Below, one piece after another: positions 53,205 to 62,216 of a stretch of 64,000 bases of DNA. Below the pieces are notes generated by a model. It worked only from the letters and a program-made list of their open reading frames with translations, was not told the DNA's origin and did no database searches. The stretch is taken from positions 1 to 64,000 of the forward strand of contig NZ_BOML01000014.1 in assembly GCF_016862175.1 (NCBI RefSeq), in the 5' to 3' direction. A program made the position numbers and the translations under genes. Source of the stretch: Paractinoplanes durhamensis (GTDB lineage Bacteria > Actinomycetota > Actinomycetes > Mycobacteriales > Micromonosporaceae). The first letter of the stretch is position 1, and each line of letters starts with the position of its first letter.

Positions 53205-54356
53205 TCACTTGTCGTCGGTGTCGGCGCTCGCGCTCGGGGCCACGCCCACGCCGTACGTGTTGCACAGCTTGGCGTACTTGCCGGTGCAGAGCTGCTTCTT
53301 CGTGACGAAGCCGTCCGCCACCACGTCCTTGACCTTGAACTTGTCGATCTGCACCGGCTCCAGGCTCACGAAGGGGACGTAGCCGCCCGACTCCGGGTCC
53401 TTGATCTGGCCGGGTGTGGTCGGCTTGTCGCCCTTGAACAGCTTCACGGCGAGGCCGGCCGCGGCCTCCGCCTCCCGCTGCACCTTCTTGTAGATCGTCA
53501 CGCACTGCTCGCCGGTCAGGAGGTTCTGCAGGCCCTGCAGGGTGGCGTCCTGGCCGGTGACCGGAACCTTGCCGCTGAGCCCCTTCTTGCGGAGTACCTG
53601 GATGACCGCGTTGCCGAGGCCGTCGTTGGCGGCGAGCACCCCGCCGATCTTCGGCTGCTGCGCCAGCATCTGCTCGAAGATCTTGCCGGCCTCCTCGCTG
53701 TCCCAGTCGGGGACGAACTGGTCGGGGCCCTTGGTGTACTCGGCGCTGTCGTACTTGACGTCGAGCTGACCGTCGTAGCCGTCCTTGAACAGCGCCGAGT
53801 TGTTGTCGGTGGACGAGCCGTTGAGCTCCGCGATGATCGGGTTCTTCACCTTCTTCTCGCTGAGGCAGCTGATCAGCCCGTACGCCTGGTAGCGGCCGAC
53901 CGCCTCGTTGTCGAAGCTGACGTAGTAGTCGGCGCCGCCGTTGAGGGTGAGCCGGTCGTAGTCGATGACCGGGATCTTCTTCTCCTTGGCGAGGTCGATG
54001 ACGGCCTTGCCGGAGTCGGCGTCGAGGTTCGCGATGATCAGCACCTTCACGCCCCCGTTGAGCATGTCGGTGCCGATCTTCACGAAGTTCGCCCGGTCAC
54101 CCTGGGCGTTCTGGATCTCGACCGGGACGTTGGCCGCGTCGAACGCCGCCTTGAGGAACTTCGGATCGTCCGTGCTCCAGCGCTGGGAGCTCTTGGTGTC
54201 GGGCATGATCACGCCGACGCGCGCCTTGCCCGAACTGGCACCGCTGCTGTCGCTGCCACTACTCGTATCACTCGATTGGTCCGAGTCGTCACACGCTGTA
54301 ATGGTGACTGTCGCCAGCAGCCCGACCGTCATGAGCGCCAGCAGCTTCTTGCGCAT
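53205..54356 (-). CDS. Xylose-type ABC transporter substrate-binding lipoprotein (XylF-like)
   Basis: A 383-residue exported sugar-binding protein. The signal peptide ends in a lipobox ('LATVTITACDD', Cys about 22), followed by a Ser/Asp linker. The periplasmic-binding fold reads 'VGVIMPDTKSSQRWSTDDPKFLKAAFDAANVPVEIQNAQGDRANFVKIGTDMLNGGVKVLIIANLDADSG', 'VLAANDGLGNAVIQVLRKKGLSGKVPVTGQDATLQGLQNLLTGEQCVTIYK', typical of D-xylose-binding XylF. The ATPase (XylG) and permease (XylH) genes that normally follow are absent. AGAGGAATTC upstream of ATG provides the ribosome site. Confidence 0.92.
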   Translation of the reverse strand: MRKKLLALMTVGLLATVTITACDDSDQSSDTSSGSDSSGASSGKARVGVIMPDTKSSQRWSTDDPKFLKAAFDAANVPVEIQNAQGDRANFVKIGTDMLNGGVKVLIIANLDADSGKAVIDLAKEKKIPVIDYDRLTLNGGADYYVSFDNEAVGRYQAYGLISCLSEKKVKNPIIAELNGSSTDNNSALFKDGYDGQLDVKYDSAEYTKGPDQFVPDWDSEEAGKIFEQMLAQQPKIGGVLAANDGLGNAVIQVLRKKGLSGKVPVTGQDATLQGLQNLLTGEQCVTIYKKVQREAEAAAGLAVKLFKGDKPTTPGQIKDPESGGYVPFVSLEPVQIDKFKVKDVVADGFVTKKQLCTGKYAKLCNTYGVGVAPSASADTDDK

Positions 54357-54522
54357 TTCCGAGAATTCCTCTCAGGTGGTTCCCGACCTGTGTGGTCCGG
54401 CCAACGTCGACCCAGTATCGGGCAGTCTGCACCACGCCCGACAAGGGGTACGGCGCTGGGGAGAAAAATAGTTCATCTCCCGAGCAGTTACGTCAGCCGG
54501 TTACCCACAGTGCCCTCGCACG

Positions 54523-55545
54523 CTACGCCACCCGGCGCCGAATCCACCAGAAGCAGAAGATCGCCAGGAGCGACGAAGCTACCAGCAGGACCCCGGTTTC
54601 CCGCCACTGCAGGGCCCAGAACTTGTCGTTCGCGATGTACGTGACCTTTTGGTGCAGATTCTGCGAAGTCAGCCAGTCCCGGCACCCCTTCGGCCCGCTA
54701 CCGCCCTTGGTGGCGTTCGGCCCGCAATAGTCGGGGTCGTACGGCCCGCGGTACTCGGCGCCGGCCGAGTTGAGGATCTTGTTGGTGAGAACCCAGGTGG
54801 CCACCTCCGGCGGCCCGACCTCGAGCCGGATCGCGTGATTCGGGTCGTCCGGGCTGAGGCTGATGCCGCCGTCCCAGTCGGCCGGGAGCGCCTCCTGGTA
54901 CGTACTGTGCGCGACCAACTGCTCACGGAAGAAGACGCCGCCGACCATCGCGGCGATGACGACCACCAGGGTCACCGCCATCGCCGCCACCGTCCGGCGC
55001 AACAGCATGCCGATGGTCACCCCGACGACGAACCCGAGGACGGCGTAGCCCGCCGGCACGATGCCGCGGGCCGCGTAGGTCAGCGGGACCACCCAGCCGT
55101 CGACCTCGTCGAGCGGGCTGGCCCACGCGGTGATCGCCCAGCTGGACAGGCCGGCGACCGCGGCGGTGGCCAGGCCGATGCCGCCGAGCTTCACGCCGAG
55201 CCAGCGGTTGCGGCTGATCGACTGGTTCCAGACCAGCCGGTGGGTGCCGCTCTCCAGCTCGCGGGAGACCAGCGGCGCCCCCCAGAACAGCCCGATCAGG
55301 GCCGGGAGCAGTATCAACAGGAGGGCACCGGCCTGGTAGAGCTGCCCGAGGTACCCGGTACGCGCGGTCTGCACGAACTGCTGGGCGAGCTTTCCGCAGT
55401 CGGCGGTGCAGGCCGCGTAGCCGGTGTCCCGGGCGATGTCGAGCAGGGTCGACCGGGTGCTCAGGTAGACCGCGGCGACCGCGATCACCAGGGCCAGGCC
55501 GACTGCGGCCTGGGTGCGGAACTGACGCCACGTGAGCCAGATCAT
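54523..55545 (-). CDS. ABC-2 type transporter permease
   Basis: A 340-residue integral membrane protein: 'MIWLTWRQFRTQAAVGLALVIAVAAVYL' start, a cytoplasmic/extracytoplasmic loop with two Cys, then 'LPALIGLFWGAPLVSRELESGTHRLVWNQSISRNRWLGVKLGGIGLA' and further helices, ending in a membrane helix 'VLLVASSLLAIFCFWWIRRR'. It is the membrane partner of the ATPase gene that overlaps it by 4 bp. YtrA-type ABC systems are often controlled by GntR repressors and respond to cell-envelope stress or antibiotics. Confidence 0.88.
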   Translation of the reverse strand: MIWLTWRQFRTQAAVGLALVIAVAAVYLSTRSTLLDIARDTGYAACTADCGKLAQQFVQTARTGYLGQLYQAGALLLILLPALIGLFWGAPLVSRELESGTHRLVWNQSISRNRWLGVKLGGIGLATAAVAGLSSWAITAWASPLDEVDGWVVPLTYAARGIVPAGYAVLGFVVGVTIGMLLRRTVAAMAVTLVVVIAAMVGGVFFREQLVAHSTYQEALPADWDGGISLSPDDPNHAIRLEVGPPEVATWVLTNKILNSAGAEYRGPYDPDYCGPNATKGGSGPKGCRDWLTSQNLHQKVTYIANDKFWALQWRETGVLLVASSLLAIFCFWWIRRRVA

Positions 55546-56421
55546 CGCTGCTTCTCCAGGATGCGATCGCGGCCGTTGCCGGCCTCGGACATGTATGCCA
55601 GGACGAGGTCCTCCAGGTCGATGCCGTCGACGGTGAACGCCGGGTCCTCGATCGGCGCGGTGCTGCGCACCACGAGGCTGGACTGCACGTCGGTGTGCCG
55701 GGCCTGCACCACGGTGCGGCCGGGACCGAGCTTCTCCGGGTCCACCCGCGCCCCCGTGACGCGGTGGTGGGAGGCGAGGAGTTCCTCGACCTCCCCGGTG
55801 ACTCGGACCTTGGACTTGACCAGCACGATCAGGTAGTCGCAGACGCGTTCGAGGTCGGCGACCAGGTGTGAGGACATGACCACGCTGGTGCCGGTCTCGG
55901 CGACGTACTCCATGAGGCCCTGCAGGAACTCACGGCGGGCGAGCGGGTCGAGCGCGGCCACCGGCTCGTCGAGAAGCAGCAGCTCGGGCCGCTTGGCGAT
56001 GGCGAGGGTCAGGGCGAGCTGGGCGCGCTGGCCGCCGGAGAGCTTGCCGGCCTTCTGCTTCGGGTCGAGGTCGAGCCGCTCGATCCGCTCCCGCGCCAGA
56101 TCGTCGTCCCATGAGGGGTTGAGGTGCCGGCCGAGGCGAAGATGGTCCTCGATCGACAGGTTGCCGTAGACCGGGGTGTCCTGGGCGACGAACCCGATCC
56201 GCGGCGAGCCGGTGACCGGCGGGCCGTCCAGCACCGTGAGGCTGCCCGCGGTCGGCGCGAGCTGCCCGCAGATCAGCTGGAGCAGGGTGGACTTGCCGGC
56301 CCCGTTCGGCCCGACCAGGCCGACGACGTGGCCGGCCGGGATGTCCAGGGAACAGTCGGCGAGGGCGGTCTTCCGCCCGTACCTCTTAGTCAGATTCTTG
56401 GTTATCGCGGCGCTGGTCATC
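55542..56421 (-). CDS. ABC transporter ATP-binding protein
   Basis: A 292-residue ABC ATPase: Walker A 'GLVGPNGAGKSTLL', Q-loop 'GFVAQDTPVYGNLSIEDHLRLG', signature 'KLSGGQRAQLALTLAIAKRPELLLLDEPVAALDPLAR' with Walker B, and switch His in 'VVMSSHLVADLE'. I start at the ATG at 56421 with GGAGAGG 6 nt before it. The GntR gene stops one base before; the permease overlaps by 4 bp. Together they form a three-gene GntR-ATPase-permease operon. Confidence 0.95.
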
Positions 56422-56422
56422 G

Positions 56423-56827
56423 TCATCCTCTCCGAGCCGCTCGCTCTGCCGAAAAATGGCGAAATGTGTTCACGAACAGCGCCTCGATGCTCTCGTCGTC
56501 GAGGCCCGCGTCCCGGGCCTTGGCGAGCCAGCCCTCGAGGTCGCGGCGCAGCGGCTCGTGGGCGGCGCGGTCGTCCTCGCTGCCGAGCGTGCGGGTGACG
56601 AAGGTGCCGAGGCCGGGCCGGGGCTGGACCAGCCCCTCGTACTCCAATTCGCGGTAGGCCTTCAGCACCGTGTTCGGGTTGATCGCGACTCGCGCCACCA
56701 CGTCCTTGACGGTGGGCAGCTTGTCGCCCTCCTTGAGCAGGCCGAGCCGCATCGCGTGCCGGACCTGCTGGATGAGCTGCATGTAGGGCGCGACGCCCGA
56801 CCGGGCTTCCAGATGGAACTCGATCAT
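56423..56827 (-). CDS. GntR-family (YtrA type) regulator
   Basis: A 134-residue repressor with an N-terminal GntR winged helix ('GVAPYMQLIQQVRHAMRLGLLKEGDKLPTVKDVVARVAINPNTVLKAYRELEYEGLVQPRPGLGTFV') and only a short C-terminal helical part, the mark of the YtrA subfamily. First gene of the ABC operon it should autoregulate. I choose the ATG at 56827; a GTG at 56845 is possible. The palindrome TGCTAGCA (56851-56858) in its promoter is a candidate binding site. Confidence 0.88.
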   Translation of the reverse strand: MIEFHLEARSGVAPYMQLIQQVRHAMRLGLLKEGDKLPTVKDVVARVAINPNTVLKAYRELEYEGLVQPRPGLGTFVTRTLGSEDDRAAHEPLRRDLEGWLAKARDAGLDDESIEALFVNTFRHFSAERAARRG

Positions 56828-56844
56828 CCGTAACCACCATTCCA

Positions 56845-56870
56845 CTAGGTTGCTAGCACAATAGCAGTAT
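56845..56870 (-). promoter_or_regulatory. Promoter/operator region of GntR-ABC operon
   Basis: CTAGGTTGCTAGCACAATAG contains the 8-bp palindrome TGCTAGCA and repeated CTAG elements directly before the GntR start. The sequence is much richer in A+T than its surroundings. Confidence 0.45.
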
Positions 56871-56871
56871 G

Positions 56872-56899
56872 AAAAAGGCCGGAGGCAATGCCTCCGGCC
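56872..56899 (-). terminator. Rho-independent terminator of the aldehyde dehydrogenase gene
   Basis: GGCCGGAGGC and its complement (10-bp stem, AAT loop) followed on the minus strand by TTTTT. Confidence 0.9.
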
Positions 56900-56913
56900 T
56901 ATCTCTCAGCGAG

Positions 56914-58341
56914 TTACCAGTTGACCGCGATGTATTTCGACTCCAGGTATTCGAGGAGACCCTCGTGGCCGCCCTCGCGCCCGATGCCCGACTGCTTGAC
57001 CCCGCCGAACGGCGCGGCCGGGTCGCTGACCAGGCCACGGTTGAGGCCGACCATGCCGGCCTCGATCGCCTCGCTCACCCGCAGGCCGCGAGCCAGATCC
57101 TGGGTGAAGACGTAGGCGACCAGGCCGAACTCGGTGTCGTTGGCGTAGCGGACCGCCTCGTCCTCGCTGGTGAAGGTGACGATCGGGGCGACCGGCCCGA
57201 AGATCTCCTCCTTGAGGATCGGCGCGTCGCCCGCGATGCCGGTCAGCACGGTCGGCGGGTAGTAGAAACCCGGCCCGTCCGGCCGGGTGCCGCCGGTGAC
57301 GGCCGTCGCCCCCGCGGTCACCGCGTCGCGGACGAGACTGTCCACCTTGGCCACGGTGTCCTCGTTGACCAGCGGCCCGACCTGGGTGTTCGCGTCGGTG
57401 CCCGGGCCGACCCGCAGGCCGGCCATCCGCTCGGCCAGCCGCCGCGAGAATTCATCGGCGACCGAGGCCTCGACGTAGAACCGGTTGGCCGCGGTGCACG
57501 CCTCGCCGCCGTTGCGCATCTTGGCGATCATCGCGCCGTCCAGCGCCGCGTCGAGGTCGGCGTCCGCGAACACCAGGAACGGCGCGTTGCCGCCCAGCTC
57601 CATCGACGTGTTGATGACATTTTCCGCGGCCTGGGCGAGCAGGATCCGGCCGACCTCGGTCGACCCGGTGAACGACACCTTGCGCACCCGCGGGTCGGCC
57701 AGCATCTTCGAGACGACCTTGCCCGAACTGCGCGACGGCAGCACGTTGACGACGCCCGCGGGCACGCCCGCCTCGGCCAGGATCGCCGCCATGGCGAGGG
57801 CGGTCAACGGGGTGTCGCTGGCCGGCTTGAGGACGACGGTGCAGCCTGCGGCAAGCGCCGGCCCGATCTTGCGGGTGGCCATCGCCGCCGGAAAATTCCA
57901 GGGCGTGACGAGTACGCACACCCCGACCGGCTGCCGCACCACCAGGATCCGGTTGGCCCCGCTCGGCGCGGTGTTCACGATGCCCTCGCCGCGGACGGCC
58001 TCCTCGGCGAACCACCGGAAGAACTCGGCCGCGTACGTCACCTCGCCCTTCGCGTCGACCAGGGCCTTGCCGTTCTCCAGCGAGATCAGCCTGGCCAACT
58101 CGTCGGCGCGCGCACTCATCAGCTCGAACGCCCGGCGCAGATGCTCACCGCGGACCCGCGGAGGCGTCGCCGCCCAGGCCGCAGCCGCCTCCGCCGCCGC
58201 GTCGACCGCCGCGACCGCGTCGGCCTCACTGCCGTCCGCGACGGTGGCGATGACGTCGCCGGTCGCCGGGTCGAGCACATCGAAACGATTCCCCGAGGAC
58301 GCGGGGACCCACTTACCACCGATGAAGAGTTCAGTTTCCAC
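56914..58341 (-). CDS. NAD(P)-dependent aldehyde dehydrogenase, succinate-semialdehyde type
   Basis: A 475-residue aldehyde dehydrogenase that oxidises an aldehyde to the acid with NAD(P)+. 'TPWNFPAAMATRKIGPALAAGCTVVLKPAS' cofactor region, Glu248 in 'MELGGNAPFLVF', catalytic Cys282 in 'NGGEACTAANRFYV' and 'EEIFGPVAPI' are intact. 'GVVNVLPSRSSGKVVSKML' and 'PFGGVKQSGIGREGG' favour the succinate-semialdehyde dehydrogenase (GabD) group. GTG start at 58341. Monocistronic, ended by a strong terminator. Confidence 0.92.
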   Translation of the reverse strand: METELFIGGKWVPASSGNRFDVLDPATGDVIATVADGSEADAVAAVDAAAEAAAAWAATPPRVRGEHLRRAFELMSARADELARLISLENGKALVDAKGEVTYAAEFFRWFAEEAVRGEGIVNTAPSGANRILVVRQPVGVCVLVTPWNFPAAMATRKIGPALAAGCTVVLKPASDTPLTALAMAAILAEAGVPAGVVNVLPSRSSGKVVSKMLADPRVRKVSFTGSTEVGRILLAQAAENVINTSMELGGNAPFLVFADADLDAALDGAMIAKMRNGGEACTAANRFYVEASVADEFSRRLAERMAGLRVGPGTDANTQVGPLVNEDTVAKVDSLVRDAVTAGATAVTGGTRPDGPGFYYPPTVLTGIAGDAPILKEEIFGPVAPIVTFTSEDEAVRYANDTEFGLVAYVFTQDLARGLRVSEAIEAGMVGLNRGLVSDPAAPFGGVKQSGIGREGGHEGLLEYLESKYIAVNW

Positions 58342-58393
58342 AACCCCAGCATGGTCCTGCTCCGGCGCTCCCGCCACGCTTCGTGCCAGGTGT

Positions 58394-58399
58394 TACCGT
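58394..58399 (+). promoter_or_regulatory. -10 hexamer of NACHT gene (leaderless)
   Basis: TACCGT exactly 7 nt before the ATG at 58407. Confidence 0.5.
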
Positions 58400-58406
58400 C
58401 CGCCGC

Positions 58407-61400
58407 ATGAGGTCCCGGGGGATGTCCTTCGCCGACGCGGTCCGCCTGCTCGACGGGGATTCGGAGATCGTCGATCGACTCGGCTCACTGGCCGGGATAG
58501 CCGCCGGGACGGCGACGGTGGCCAGCAAGGGCACCGTCGACTACTTCGCGCTGCGGGATCAACTGATGCGGTGGGGACACCGCCTGGTCGGTTCCTGGCA
58601 GGAGCGGGTGCGCGGGCTGGGCCGGTTCGACCGGACCGACCGGATCCTCGCCGCGCACAGCGTCCTGGTGATCATCTCCTTCGACGAGGCCCTCGACGAC
58701 TGGTTCAAGCACCGTGGTCACGACCTCGCCTCGGCCGAGCTGACCAGGGCCGAACAGGCAGCCATCGCCGCGGGTGGCCCGCTCGCCGATTCCTACGCCG
58801 GCATGATCGCCGGCCTGCTGGATCGCCCGCCGCCCTACCCGGAGCCGACCGTGCCCTTCGAGGACGTCCGGGCGGAACTGCACCGCTACTTCCTCGACTG
58901 CACAGGGCGCACCGCGCTCTTTCTCGACGGCCTGAAGGCCTTCGAGCGCGAGCTGCCCGCAATCAAGGGCCCGGCCGTCGCCAAACGCGCGATGCGGCGG
59001 TACGAGGAGTCGTACCGGCGGCTGGCCGCCGAGATCCCGGAGTTCCGGCTGTGGTCGGCGATGATCGACGCGCAGGCCACCCGAGAGCTGATCCGCACGG
59101 CCATCGACGCCCTGGGCGATCGGCGGGAGCCGGTGGACGAGGTACCGGCCGGGCTCGTCCGGCGATACCAGGCCCGGCTGGAGAAACCGATCCTCAGCAA
59201 CGCCGGCGCGGCCGGTGACCTGGTGCTGCCGACGCTGCGCGAGGGCTATCGCGAACCGGCCGGGACGGTCGTGTCGACCACCCCGACCTCGCTACCGGCC
59301 GTCGACGGCTGGTGGGCCGAGCACGGCACGCCGACCGCCGACGTCCAGGACTTCCTGTTCGCCGCGCTCACCGGGCCCGGCGCCGGCGAGGGCCCGATCG
59401 TCGTGCTCGGCCACCCGGGGTCGGGCAAGTCGGTGCTCACCCGGGTGCTGGCGGCCCGGCTGTCCGGCGCCGGCTTTCTTCCGGTACGCGTCGAGCTGCG
59501 CAACGTGCGCGCCGACTCGCCGGTGCAGCGGCAGATCGAGGAGGGCCTCTACCTGATGCTCGGCGAGCAGGTCCGCTGGCCCGAGCTGGTCCGCCGGGCG
59601 GGCGACGCGCTGCCGGTGGTGATGATGGACGGCTTCGACGAGCTGCTGCAGGCCACCGGCCAGAACTGGGCCGACTACCTGGAACAGCTGCAGGAGTTCC
59701 AGGAACGGGAGGCCGAGCTCGGCCGCCCGCTGGCCGTGGTGGTGACCAGCCGGACCGTGGTCGCCGACCGGGCCCGCTTCCCCACCGGCACCACCGTCGT
59801 ACGGCTCGACCCGTTCAGCGACGAGCAGGTCGCCGACTGGCTGGCGGTGTGGAACGCCAAGAACGCGGCCGGGCTGGCCGCCCGAGGCCTGCGACCGCTC
59901 CCGGCCCGGGTGGCGCTGGCCCATCGCGAGCTGGCCGGCCAGCCCCTCCTGCTGCTGATGCTGGCCCTCTACGACGGCCGCGAGAACCAGCTGCAGCGCA
60001 GCGGTGGCACGCTGCGCCGGATCGAACTGTACGAGCGGCTGTTCCAGGATTTCTTCGTGCGCGAGGTGGACAAGCTCGGCGAGGACCGGGACACCGCGGT
60101 GGCCACCGAGTGGCGGCGGCTCGGCGCGGTGGCGGTGGCCATGCACAACCGCGGCCGCGACGTGATCCTCGAGCCGGAGCTGGAGGACGACCTCCGGCAC
60201 CTGCTCAGCATCGAGGACCGGACGCCCCGGCCGGCCGCACACCGGCCGCTGACCGCCGGACAGCTGCTGGTCGGCCGGTTCTTCTTCGTGCACGAGTCGA
60301 AGGCCAGCCAGGACACCGGTGGCGCGCAGCGCAGCTTCGAGTTCCTGCACGCCACCTTCGGCGAGTTCCTGGCCGCCCGGCAGATCATCACGGCCCTGGT
60401 GGACCTGGCCGAGGACCGGGCCCGGCTGCGCCGGACCGCCACCCTCGACGCCGGCTACTTCCACGCCCTGACGTCGTTCACCACCCTGACCCGGCGGGCC
60501 CCGCTGTGGGAGTTCGGCCAGGGCATGATCGCCGGGCTGACCGCGGAGGAGCGGGCGCAGTGCCGCGATCTCGTCATGGAGCTGCTGCCGGAGGCCGGCT
60601 ACCCGCATCCGCGCTGGACCTTCGCCGAGTACGAGCCGGATCGGCGCACCGTCGCCCAGCGGCAGGCGGCGTTCTCGGCCAACCTGGTGAGCTTCGCGGT
60701 GCTGCTCAGCGACGGCCCGGTCGACGTCACCTCGCTGGTCGGCGAGCCGGTGGCGGTCAACTGGCGGCAACTCGCACTGCTCTGGATGAGCCAGCTGGAG
60801 CCGGAGGACGGCCGGCGGCTGTGGCAGGCGTTCCGGGTGGAGTGGGATCTGACCGCCGCGCCGACCCAGCTCCGGATCCGGGTCGAGGACGGCACCGACG
60901 TCCCGGTCGTGCCGTCCCTGCCGTGGCCGCCGGAGGGCCGGCCGCCGACCCAGGACGGCCTCCCGCCCGGCCGGGACCTGGCCATGCCCGCCGAGTCGGA
61001 CACCGGGCGGCAGCTGCGGAAGTCCGCGTTCGCCCAGACCGCTATCGACAACCGCGAGTTCGTCTACGCGCTGATGCCGTTCTGGCGCGAGTTCGGGGAC
61101 ATCGAATACCGGGGCGACCACACGAAGAACGAGTCGAGCGCCTGGCTGGTCCTCGAGTTGGCGGTCGGCAGCTACGCGACCGGGACGATCGGCTCGCGGA
61201 CCGACGTCTACGTGGACGCGTTGTCCCGGCCGATTCCGCGCCTCCAGCAGAACGCCATGGACCGCTTCGTCCAGGAATGCCGAGCCGTCGACCTGACGGT
61301 GCTCGAAGAGCTATACCTCCGCGAGCACATCGCGCGGGTCCGGGCGGCCGCGGCCGCGACGCAGCACGCCGCCGCCGACGACTTCCGGTACACGGTCGGC

Positions 61401-61439
61401 GCCGTGTTCGAGCTCCGCACCGGCCGGCGGCTCGCCTAA
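58407..61439 (+). CDS. NACHT-family STAND NTPase with N-terminal helical (NNH) domain
   Basis: A 1010-residue protein. N-terminal helical region, about 1-300: 'SFADAVRLLDGDSEIVDRLGS', 'LVGSWQERVRGLGRFDRTDRILAAHSVLVIISFDEALDD', like NNH domains that accompany bacterial NACHT modules (I suspect NNH7). NACHT domain: P-loop 'LGHPGSGKSVLTR' near 335-342, Walker B 'VVMMDGFDELLQ' near 402-413, sensor 'VVVTSRTVV', and a winged/helical extension with 'FEFLHATFGEFLAARQI', typical of NACHT ATPases. The C-terminal 350 residues have no LRR, TPR or WD repeats that I can see. Bacterial NACHT proteins protect against phages. Stands alone; overlaps the thioesterase gene by 4 bp. Start at 58407 by leaderless promoter; ATG at 58422 (GGGGG before it) is an alternative. 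Confidence 0.85.
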   Translation: MRSRGMSFADAVRLLDGDSEIVDRLGSLAGIAAGTATVASKGTVDYFALRDQLMRWGHRLVGSWQERVRGLGRFDRTDRILAAHSVLVIISFDEALDDWFKHRGHDLASAELTRAEQAAIAAGGPLADSYAGMIAGLLDRPPPYPEPTVPFEDVRAELHRYFLDCTGRTALFLDGLKAFERELPAIKGPAVAKRAMRRYEESYRRLAAEIPEFRLWSAMIDAQATRELIRTAIDALGDRREPVDEVPAGLVRRYQARLEKPILSNAGAAGDLVLPTLREGYREPAGTVVSTTPTSLPAVDGWWAEHGTPTADVQDFLFAALTGPGAGEGPIVVLGHPGSGKSVLTRVLAARLSGAGFLPVRVELRNVRADSPVQRQIEEGLYLMLGEQVRWPELVRRAGDALPVVMMDGFDELLQATGQNWADYLEQLQEFQEREAELGRPLAVVVTSRTVVADRARFPTGTTVVRLDPFSDEQVADWLAVWNAKNAAGLAARGLRPLPARVALAHRELAGQPLLLLMLALYDGRENQLQRSGGTLRRIELYERLFQDFFVREVDKLGEDRDTAVATEWRRLGAVAVAMHNRGRDVILEPELEDDLRHLLSIEDRTPRPAAHRPLTAGQLLVGRFFFVHESKASQDTGGAQRSFEFLHATFGEFLAARQIITALVDLAEDRARLRRTATLDAGYFHALTSFTTLTRRAPLWEFGQGMIAGLTAEERAQCRDLVMELLPEAGYPHPRWTFAEYEPDRRTVAQRQAAFSANLVSFAVLLSDGPVDVTSLVGEPVAVNWRQLALLWMSQLEPEDGRRLWQAFRVEWDLTAAPTQLRIRVEDGTDVPVVPSLPWPPEGRPPTQDGLPPGRDLAMPAESDTGRQLRKSAFAQTAIDNREFVYALMPFWREFGDIEYRGDHTKNESSAWLVLELAVGSYATGTIGSRTDVYVDALSRPIPRLQQNAMDRFVQECRAVDLTVLEELYLREHIARVRAAAAATQHAAADDFRYTVGAVFELRTGRRLA

Positions 61440-62206
61440 CCCAGCGGCCGGACGGTGAGGATCTGCTGGGCGGAGCCGACCGGGCCGTGGACGTCGTGCA
61501 GGATCGTGCTGGTCAGACCCTGGCCGGTCGGGCCGAACGTCACCGACGTGTCCAGGCCGGTCCAGCGACCCTCGGGCTGCCGGTGCAGGTGGACGGTCAG
61601 GTCGACGTTGGGGAACATCCACTCGGTCGGCTCCTGCCGCACCGCGATGCCGTTGGCCGTGTCGACCAGCGCCAGGTAGGTGGCGAGCGGGCCGACCGGC
61701 TCCCCCGCCACCAGGTCGAGCTCGCTGGTGATCCAGGCCGACGTGCGGCCGGGCACCGCATCGGCCGGCCGCCGCACCTCGATCGACGCGATGTAGCCGC
61801 CGGTCCACAGCTCGGCCATCGGCCACGGTTCGACCGACTCCGGCGGGGGCAGCCGGTCGATCGGCGTGCCCGCCACCGCGGTGGTGTCGTGGGCGGCCAG
61901 GAACCATGCCCGGGCCCGGGTCACCGCGCGGCCGGCGATGGTGACGGTCGCTTCGAGCAACTCGATGGTGCGGCCCGGACGGATCGTCTCGACGGTGATC
62001 TCGCACTCGTCCAAGGCGATCTTGCCGAGGATGTCGTAGCTGATCCGGGCCAGGACGAGGCCGTCGGACCGGTGCCGGTCGATCGCGTGCGCGATCAGGC
62101 CGCCGAGCGGGCTGAAATGCTGCTCGTCGGTGCGCCAGGCGCCGCCGACGTGGGCGGTGGGCTTGTAGCTGTGCTCGCCGACCCGCTCGAAGTAGCTTTC
62201 CCTCAT
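61436..62206 (-). CDS. Acyl-CoA thioesterase-like (double hot-dog) protein
   Basis: A 256-residue protein resembling TesB-like thioesterases: 'RTDEQHFSPLGGLIAHAIDR', 'VLARISYDILGKIALDECEITVETIRPGRTIELLEATVTIAGRAVTRARAWFLA' (first hot-dog), and 'AWITSELDLVAGEPVGPLATYLALVDTANGIAVRQEPTEWMFPNVDLTVHLHRQPEGRWTGLDTSVTFGPTGQGLTSTILHDVHGPVGSAQQILTVRP' (second, with 'FPNVDLTVHLHR' catalytic-type segment). Substrate unknown. Lies 10 bp after the TetR gene and shares its operon. Confidence 0.85.
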   Translation of the reverse strand: MRESYFERVGEHSYKPTAHVGGAWRTDEQHFSPLGGLIAHAIDRHRSDGLVLARISYDILGKIALDECEITVETIRPGRTIELLEATVTIAGRAVTRARAWFLAAHDTTAVAGTPIDRLPPPESVEPWPMAELWTGGYIASIEVRRPADAVPGRTSAWITSELDLVAGEPVGPLATYLALVDTANGIAVRQEPTEWMFPNVDLTVHLHRQPEGRWTGLDTSVTFGPTGQGLTSTILHDVHGPVGSAQQILTVRPLG

Positions 62207-62216
62207 GCCTCCGACC

